NCBI GenBank assembly: GCA_024642765.1
Contig: JAHEAM010000257.1
Span: 1-5,895 of the forward strand
Direction: 5' to 3'
Source: Planctomycetaceae bacterium
GTDB taxonomy: Bacteria > Planctomycetota > Planctomycetia > Pirellulales > Pirellulaceae
DNA length: 5,895 nucleotides
The notes under the pieces were generated by a model that saw nothing but the letters and a program-made list of their open reading frames with translations, did no database searches and was not told the DNA's origin. This document shows, piece after piece, positions 5,823 to 5,895 of the stretch; position 1 is the stretch's first letter; each line of letters opens with the position of its first letter. A program made the position numbers and the translations under genes.

Positions 5823-5895
5823 CTAAACTTGGCACGCATTCAATGCGTCTTGCTTTAGCCGTTTCACCATGGCGAATAGGCCGTTGCGACGTTGT
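5823..5895 (-). CDS. Possible 3' end of a minus-strand gene, uncharacterised
   Basis: Reading leftward from the window edge, a frame of 23 codons ends at TAG (5823-5825). It contains N-G-L-F-A-M-V-K-R-L-K and D-A-L-N-A-C-Q-V at the C-terminus, which resembles an amphipathic helical tail. A second minus-strand frame is also open, from the edge to a TAA at 5797-5799, so the reading frame is not certain. No family can be recognised from so few residues, and the stretch may be non-coding. On the plus strand an ATG at 5869 is open to the edge but has no ribosome binding site. Confidence 0.2.
   Translation of the reverse strand, partial: QRRNGLFAMVKRLKQDALNACQV
5834..5848. repeat. 15-bp perfect dyad near the right edge
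   Basis: ACGCATT-C-AATGCGT is a perfect 7-bp inverted repeat around a single central C. It could be a repressor-type operator or fold as a 5-bp stem with a 5-nt loop followed by CTTGCTTT. If the minus-strand frame above is coding, the dyad lies inside it and may be coincidental. Confidence 0.3.

Overview
The window looks like ordinary chromosomal DNA of a Planctomycetota bacterium, probably of the Pirellulales type. This is inferred from gene content, not from a phylogenetic marker: a sulfatase C-terminus, an exported PQQ-repeat beta-propeller protein with the W-R-G-P motif near its mature N-terminus, an exported TPR protein and moderate GC content. No rRNA, tRNA, CRISPR array, insertion sequence, prophage gene or defence system was seen.

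Layout from left to right. (1) Positions 1-190 hold the last 62 codons of a plus-strand sulfatase that enters from the left. (2) It converges on a minus-strand gene (305-718) for a small DCC-family thiol-disulfide oxidoreductase-like protein. The roughly 115 bp between them hold only weak hairpins. (3) A 184-bp divergent spacer separates that gene from a plus-strand gene (903-2186) for a secreted PQQ-like beta-propeller protein. (4) The 189-bp gap at 2187-2375 is the most structured non-coding stretch. It holds a long imperfect inverted repeat, a perfect TATAAT hexamer and an unverified 43-codon small ORF with purine-rich sequence upstream. (5) metF (2376-3257, methylenetetrahydrofolate reductase) is followed after 4 bp by an exported TPR-repeat protein (3262-4752), and after another 50 bp by a ten-helix EamA/DMT-family transporter (4803-5774) that appears to start at TTG. 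(6) The last 121 bp hold hairpins and dyads and possibly the 3' end of a minus-strand gene.

Functionally, metF supplies 5-methyl-THF for methionine synthesis and is the only gene here with a firmly assignable enzymatic role. The tight metF-TPR spacing suggests one transcript and coupled translation. The transporter may be carried on the same message, but a 7-bp inverted repeat lies between it and the TPR gene. The sulfatase, propeller and TPR proteins fit the periplasm-rich lifestyle of planctomycetes; no shared pathway can be shown. I found no convincing undescribed multi-gene system. The best leads are the structured leader region and small ORF upstream of metF, and the association of metF with an exported TPR protein.
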